Positions 33,355-37,342 of a DNA stretch of 37,342 bases are shown here, one piece after another (position 1 is the stretch's first letter; every line of letters starts with the position of its first letter). Below the pieces are notes generated by a model that was given only the letters and a program-made list of their open reading frames with translations, had not been told where the DNA came from and ran no database searches. The position numbers and the translations under genes were made by a program. Origin of the DNA: Tidjanibacter sp. (GTDB taxonomy: Bacteria; Bacteroidota; Bacteroidia; Bacteroidales; Rikenellaceae); contig JAGBGK010000021.1 in NCBI GenBank assembly GCA_017936005.1, positions 1 to 37,342 on the forward strand. Direction: 5' to 3'.

Positions 33355-34764
33355 ATGAAAAACATCTTCGCAAGGGTGGCAATGCTCGCCCTGATGGTGG
33401 CCACTCTCGGCGCCTGCACACAAGCCCCAGAGGGTTACACGCTCAAAAACGGCACCTATCACTACAACACTCCCGCACGTCCCGCAGGGCAGCAGGATAT
33501 GCTCGCCTTTGCCGCCGAGCCCATCGACACCGTGAGGGTGGGTTTCATCGGCCTCGGTATGCGTGGCCCCGGTGCTGTGAAGCGTTTTACCCACATCCCT
33601 GCAACAAAGGTGGTGGCTCTCTGCGACCTCAACCCCGAGGGTGTGGCCGAGTCGCAGGGTTATCTCGCAGCAGCAGGTATGCCCGCAGCCGAGGAGTATG
33701 TGGGCGACCCCGAAGCGTGGAAACTCCTCTGCCAGAGGGACGACATCGACCTCGTCTATATAGCTACCGATTGGGCCAACCACGCAAAGATGGGTGTCTA
33801 TGCTATGGAGCAGGGCAAGCACGTCGCTATCGAGGTGCCTGCGGCTATGACTATGGACGAAATATGGGCCCTCATCAACACCTCCGAGCGCACTCGCAAG
33901 CACTGTATTCAGCTCGAAAATTGCGTCTATGACTTCTTTGAAATCACCACCCTCAATATGGCACAGCAGGGCCTTTTCGGTGAGATTCTACACGTGGAGG
34001 GTGCCTACATCCACAACCTCGACGAGTATTGGAGCGAGTATTGGAACAATTGGCGACTCAAATACAACGCCAAGGCTCGTGGCGACATCTATGCCACCCA
34101 CGGCATAGGTCCCGTGTGTCAGGTGCTCAACATCCACCGTGGCGACCGTATGAAAACCCTTGTGGCTATGGACACCAAGCCCGCCAACGGCCCCAAAATC
34201 TACAAGAAAGTTACCGGCGAGGAGTGTCCCACATTTGCGCAGGGCGACCACACGATGACTATGATTCGCACCGAGAAGGGTAAAACCATACACATCCAGC
34301 ACGACGTGCTCACCCCAAGGCCCTATTCGCGTATGTACCAACTAACCGGCACAGCAGGCTTCGCCAACAAGTATCCCGTGCAGGGCTACTGTTTCCACAA
34401 CGAAGCACTCCCCAGCGATGCCGCACCCGAACTCGACAACCTCGACTCGCACAAGTTTGTGCCCGAGGAGGTGAAGAAAGCCCTGATGGAGAAATACAAA
34501 CACCCCATCGTGAAGGACATCGAGGAGATGGCCAAAAAGGTGGGCGGCCACGGTGGTATGGACTACATTATGGACTACCGCCTTGTCTATTGCTTGCAGA
34601 ACGGACTACCACTCGATATGGATGTCTATGACTTGGCCGAGTGGTGCTGTCTGGCCGAACTCGGAGCACTCTCCATCGAGCACAACTCCGCACCCGTTGA
34701 GGTGCCCGACTTTACCCGTGGCGGTTGGCAGAAGATTGATGGTTACCGCCACGCTATGAAATAG
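33355..34764 (+). CDS. GH109-type NAD-dependent glycosidase lipoprotein (Gfo/Idh/MocA fold)
   Basis: A 469-residue lipoprotein (lipobox VATLGAC near residue 20). The Rossmann motif VGFIGLGMRGPGAVKRF (about 62-78) binds NAD(H). Family marks of GH109 are present: IEVPAAMTM, QLENCVYDFFEI, GDIYATHGIGPVCQVLNIHRGDR and GGHGGMDYIMDYRL. GH109 enzymes use a redox-assisted elimination to cleave alpha-linked GalNAc, as in blood group A or mucin glycans, though some members act on other hexosaminides. It has its own promoter and is followed by an inverted repeat and a convergent terminator, so it looks monocistronic. Together with the GH89 gene it suggests use of host mucin-type glycans in this neighbourhood. 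Confidence 0.86.
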   Translation: MKNIFARVAMLALMVATLGACTQAPEGYTLKNGTYHYNTPARPAGQQDMLAFAAEPIDTVRVGFIGLGMRGPGAVKRFTHIPATKVVALCDLNPEGVAESQGYLAAAGMPAAEEYVGDPEAWKLLCQRDDIDLVYIATDWANHAKMGVYAMEQGKHVAIEVPAAMTMDEIWALINTSERTRKHCIQLENCVYDFFEITTLNMAQQGLFGEILHVEGAYIHNLDEYWSEYWNNWRLKYNAKARGDIYATHGIGPVCQVLNIHRGDRMKTLVAMDTKPANGPKIYKKVTGEECPTFAQGDHTMTMIRTEKGKTIHIQHDVLTPRPYSRMYQLTGTAGFANKYPVQGYCFHNEALPSDAAPELDNLDSHKFVPEEVKKALMEKYKHPIVKDIEEMAKKVGGHGGMDYIMDYRLVYCLQNGLPLDMDVYDLAEWCCLAELGALSIEHNSAPVEVPDFTRGGWQKIDGYRHAMK

Positions 34765-34770
34765 CGCATC

Positions 34771-34864
34771 TCGTGTGTAAATTTTGCACCATCCTGCGGT
34801 AGGCGAGTTCCTCATTTACGCTCGGTAAACTATGTCCTTGCGTGGCACAAAATTTCCTACACGA
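34771..34864. repeat. imperfect long inverted repeat after GH109
   Basis: The left arm TCGTGTGTAAATTTTGCACC (34771-34790) pairs imperfectly with GGCACAAAATTTCCTACACG at 34844-34863. Inside is a second weak fold around CGAGTTCCTCATTTACGCTCG. It might be a transcript-end structure or a small mobile-type repeat. Confidence 0.55.
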
Positions 34865-34892
34865 TAGTGCACTATTAGTATCTCGTAAAACA

Positions 34893-34922
34893 ATAAGCGA
34901 GCGCAACCCTGCGCTCGCTTAT
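34893..34922. terminator. bidirectional terminator between convergent genes
   Basis: A perfect 13-bp stem ATAAGCGAGCGCA/TGCGCTCGCTTAT with a 4-base loop, between GH109 (plus) and the HAD gene (minus). T-rich sequence follows on both strands, though neither has a long T-run. Confidence 0.8.
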
Positions 34923-34932
34923 CTGTTTGTGT

Positions 34933-35775
34933 CTATTTAAGCAGTAGCTCTCCGAACTCCGCAAGCGATGGGACCACAAGGTCGGGCTTCTCCCCCGCAG
35001 TTGCAACATCCGCCTCGGTGCTCTCGCCCGAGAGTACCAGCACCCCAAAGGCTCCCGCATTGCGGGCCATAGCGATATCGGTGTAGATGCGGTCGCCACA
35101 CATCGCAATCTCGTCAGCCTCCAACCCATAGCGTTGCTTTATGCCGTCCAGCATACGGGCGTCGGGCTTGCCGAGGGTGATGTCGGGTGTGCGGCCCGTG
35201 GCGTGCTCAATACACCTACAAATGGAGCCACAGTCGACCAACACGGTCTGTTCGTTGGTGGGGCACACGCGGTCGGGGTTGGTGGCAATGTAGGGCACTC
35301 CCTCCTTTGCCCACCACGCTGCACGGCACAATCGCTCGTAGGTGAGGGTTTTGTCGAAGGCCACCACAAGCGCATCGGGCCTCTCCTCGGGGCTGTCGGC
35401 CACACTCTCAAATCCTACCTCCTCAAATTGGCGCACCATACTCGGAGTGCCGAGCAGGAAGAGTCGGTGGGCCGAAGGGTGGTGGGTGCGGAGGTAGTCG
35501 ATGGTGGCGATGGTGGTGGTGTAGATGCGCTCCCTGCCACACTCAATGCCCATCGTGGCAAGGGCCGCAAGGTAGTCCTCCACACTCTTCGAGGGGTTGT
35601 TCGTAAGGAACGAGTAGCCAATACCGTGGGCCTCCAAGTCGGCTAGGAATTTGTGGGTCCAGGGGAACAGGCGGCTACCCATATAAATCGTGCCGTCCAT
35701 ATCGAGGGCGACGTGGCGCAGTCGGCCCAAGCGGTGGGCCAACTCGTCGGAGGTGTATGGTGTTTGGAATTTCAT
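34933..35775 (-). CDS. HAD-IIA (NagD-like) sugar or glycerol phosphatase
   Basis: A 280-residue haloacid-dehalogenase hydrolase of subfamily IIA. Motif I is ALDMDGTIYMG (about residues 22-32), motif II is FLTNNPSKS, motif III includes LGKPDA, and motif IV is MCGDRIYTDIAMARNAGA. It is cytoplasmic and dephosphorylates small phosphate esters such as nucleotides, sugar phosphates or glycerol phosphate. The ATG at 35775 is chosen because the reading frame further upstream runs into the gene for G1P dehydrogenase and lacks family sequence. It lies 56 bp after that gene on the same strand, so the pair is probably an operon. Confidence 0.88.
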   Translation of the reverse strand: MKFQTPYTSDELAHRLGRLRHVALDMDGTIYMGSRLFPWTHKFLADLEAHGIGYSFLTNNPSKSVEDYLAALATMGIECGRERIYTTTIATIDYLRTHHPSAHRLFLLGTPSMVRQFEEVGFESVADSPEERPDALVVAFDKTLTYERLCRAAWWAKEGVPYIATNPDRVCPTNEQTVLVDCGSICRCIEHATGRTPDITLGKPDARMLDGIKQRYGLEADEIAMCGDRIYTDIAMARNAGAFGVLVLSGESTEADVATAGEKPDLVVPSLAEFGELLLK

Positions 35776-35831
35776 TGCGTAGGGGGGATTGTTGCCAAAA
35801 CGGAACGCAGGGTGGGGGATTGGCGGGGAGG

Positions 35832-37169
35832 CTACTCCTCGATTTCCCACCTGCCACCGGGGCCAAAGATCTCGTCCATCCACTTGTTGAGCAGGCCACA
35901 GCGCAAGCCGAGGTCGAGGATGGTGAAGCGGCGGCGAATCTTCACGGCCTTAATCACGCTCTCTTTCAGGCGACTGCGGCTGATGCCAATCTGCTCCGGC
36001 TCGGTGGGTGCTCCAACGGCCGCAAGCAGACGTTTGCACTCCTCAAACGAGAAAATCTGCGCCTCAACGGCGGCCTTTATCTCGCCCCAATTGGCTTTCA
36101 GCACACCGAGCTGTCGGCGCAACTCGCGCTTGTTGATATATTTTGCCGAGGTCTCCTTCACGCCAATAAGCGGGAAGTTGGTACCTTCAAATGTTACGAG
36201 TGCTTCCAGGCGAGCCTCCTCGGCGGTGGGCCACGCTGCCACAGCCGACTCCACATCCAGCGAGCCGATATCCTCCCTGAGCAGGCACTCATAGAGTGCT
36301 GTGGAGCACAAGAGGCCGATGGCGACCATAAAGCCGTGCGATGTAGGTAGGTGTTCCATCTCCCACAGGCGTGCAAAGAGGTGGTCGGCACCACTCGCTG
36401 GTCGGCTCGAACGGTGGGCCTGCATAGCAAAGCCACTCATAAGGAGTCCTTCGGTCAGCTTGATGAGCGCATCCTGCGAGCCCTCACACACACTCCGAGG
36501 GTTGGCCAAAGCCTCGCGCAGACCATCCTGCACAAGCGAGAACGAAAAGTCGTCCATAGGCTCAACGCCCAAGCGGTCGGCCAAAATCCAGTCGGCACCG
36601 GTGGGTATTTTGGCCAGCAGGTCGGCATAACCGCTGGCTATCATTTGTGGAGGGCAGGTGGCGATGATGTCGGTGTCGGCAATCACACCCATCGGGGCGG
36701 AGCAGTCGAAGGTCTGCTTCATACCATCCTTAATCATCGGTGCGCCATAGGCGGTGTAGCCATCCATCGACACCGCTGTTGCCACAACCATATAGCTCCT
36801 GCCTGCGTGGTAGGAACATATCTTTGCAAGGTCGTTGATAGTACCCGAGCCGATGGCCACAGCCACAGCGTCGGTGGTGCCCAAACGAGCGTCCAGCTGT
36901 TCCACAAAAGTCCAGTCGGAGACAAGGCCCACGGAGTCGAAGAGGAACGGGGTCTCTTGTTCGATGCCTGCTTCGGAGAGCGAAGCCTGTACGGCTTGTC
37001 CGGCAAGTTTGATGGTCTGTGTGTCGGCCACAATGATTGCCTTGCGTGAGCCAAAGAGCTCACGGAACATACGGCCACACTCGGCCACAACGCCACTTCC
37101 GACCTTCAATGCGCGGGTGTCGGTGGCACGTTGGAGCGTGTTGTTGACCATATTTTCGTTGCTAATCAT
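35832..37169 (-). CDS. sn-glycerol-1-phosphate dehydrogenase family (AraM/EgsA-like)
   Basis: A 445-residue protein of the iron/zinc-dependent alcohol dehydrogenase superfamily. VAVAIGSGTINDLAKICSYH is the nucleotide-binding GGG-type motif, and ATAVSMDGYTAYGAPMI, MIASGYADLLAK (metal-ligand Asp) and SRPASGADHLFARLWEM (metal-ligand His) match AraM/EgsA. The family reduces dihydroxyacetone phosphate to sn-glycerol-1-phosphate in archaea and some bacteria. The C-terminal 90 residues are longer than in short EgsA forms and resemble the bacterial AraM type. ATG at 37169 is used; ATG at 37151 is a possible alternative. The adjacent phosphatase could act on the product. A role in the PUL is not indicated. 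Confidence 0.87.
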   Translation of the reverse strand: MISNENMVNNTLQRATDTRALKVGSGVVAECGRMFRELFGSRKAIIVADTQTIKLAGQAVQASLSEAGIEQETPFLFDSVGLVSDWTFVEQLDARLGTTDAVAVAIGSGTINDLAKICSYHAGRSYMVVATAVSMDGYTAYGAPMIKDGMKQTFDCSAPMGVIADTDIIATCPPQMIASGYADLLAKIPTGADWILADRLGVEPMDDFSFSLVQDGLREALANPRSVCEGSQDALIKLTEGLLMSGFAMQAHRSSRPASGADHLFARLWEMEHLPTSHGFMVAIGLLCSTALYECLLREDIGSLDVESAVAAWPTAEEARLEALVTFEGTNFPLIGVKETSAKYINKRELRRQLGVLKANWGEIKAAVEAQIFSFEECKRLLAAVGAPTEPEQIGISRSRLKESVIKAVKIRRRFTILDLGLRCGLLNKWMDEIFGPGGRWEIEE

Positions 37170-37206
37170 TCTCTTTTTTGCTTCTCCCTAAGAGACATTC
37201 AACCTA

Positions 37207-37237
37207 CAAAAGTACGAATTTTTATGGAATATCCAAA
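37207..37237 (-). promoter_or_regulatory. promoter of the G1P dehydrogenase-HAD operon
   Basis: On the minus strand TTTG (37237-37234) and TACTTTTG (37214-37207) are separated by 19 bp, matching the Bacteroidetes consensus. The ATG at 37169 lies 37 bp downstream of the -7 element. Confidence 0.78.
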
Positions 37238-37247
37238 AAGCGGGCCG

Positions 37248-37286
37248 CCGACCGTCAACCGTCGACCGTCGACCGTCGACCGTCTG
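37248..37286. repeat. ACCGTCN heptamer array, copy 3
   Basis: Five tandem units ACCGTC plus A, G, G, G and T. It lies just upstream of the promoter at 37207 and leads into paired-hairpin copy 3 in the same order as at 33 kb. Confidence 0.85.
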
Positions 37287-37297
37287 CATACCCCTCC

Positions 37298-37331
37298 GCC
37301 ACTTTGTGGCACCTCCCCTACCTTAGGGGAG
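37298..37331. repeat. paired-hairpin module, copy 3
   Basis: Hairpin GCCAC-TTT-GTGGC (37298-37310) and hairpin CTCCCCTACCTTAGGGGAG (37313-37331), preceded by TACCCCTC as in copy 1. The first stem again differs by compensated changes. It runs to the window edge with AGTAATTTTC. Confidence 0.85.
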
Positions 37332-37342
37332 GAGTAATTTTC

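Noticed and set aside
35776-35883. Upstream start for the HAD phosphatase
   Set aside because: It would overlap the G1P dehydrogenase gene and add a Pro-rich segment unlike HAD proteins. The ATG at 35775 fits motif I spacing.

Overview
The window looks like a chromosomal accessory region of a Bacteroidales bacterium. The evidence is a SusC/SusD pair, several Bacteroidetes-type promoters (TTTG, 19-20 bp, TAnnTTTG), many lipoproteins, fimbrillin-like surface proteins and a GH109/GH89 enzyme set. The moderately high GC and strong preference for TAG stops would suit a Rikenellaceae/Alistipes-like genome, but that placement is inference. No rRNA, tRNA, transposase, integrase or CRISPR array was seen.

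Layout. (1) 7-5272, minus strand: a LacI-family regulator, a GH89 alpha-N-acetylglucosaminidase, a CBM9-like protein and an APH-fold (N-acetylhexosamine kinase-like) kinase. (2) 5273-5602: divergent control region with a promoter on each strand; a 14-bp near-palindrome with central CG abuts the plus-strand promoter and recurs inside the cluster. (3) 5603-27954, plus strand: a large polysaccharide utilisation locus (PUL) with four tandem SGNH/SASA-type esterase lipoproteins, one GH3 exo-glycosidase, seven tandem right-handed beta-helix lipoproteins related to clan GH-N (GH28/GH49), then SusC and SusD. (4) 28051-32917: two paralogous lipoproteins with a fimbrillin-like N-terminal half and a FISUMP-like C-terminal half. 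Between them lie a strong terminator and an unlisted 46-residue peptide gene. (5) 32918-33354: an intergenic region packed with modular repeats. (6) 33355-34764: a GH109-type lipoprotein. (7) 34893-37169: a bidirectional terminator, then on the minus strand a NagD-like HAD phosphatase and a glycerol-1-phosphate dehydrogenase (AraM/EgsA family).

Proposed working: an O-acetylated polysaccharide is held at the surface by SusD and perhaps the fimbrillin/FISUMP proteins. Lipoprotein esterases remove acyl groups, the beta-helix enzymes cut or bind the backbone, SusC imports oligosaccharides and GH3 trims them. The LacI regulator probably senses a product. The substrate cannot be read from sequence: the enzyme mix matches no PUL that I recognise, and pectate lyases, GH105 and GH43 are absent. 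Four of the seven beta-helix proteins have Gly at a position where GH28 has a catalytic Asp, and the seventh has an in-frame TAG just after its lipoprotein signal. These points make the array the most unusual part of the window.

The flanks hold a separate modular repeat family: ACCGTCN heptamer arrays, paired hairpins with compensatory base changes, and a CGGGTAT/ATACCCG hairpin followed by a GGTTAGGGA-rich tail.
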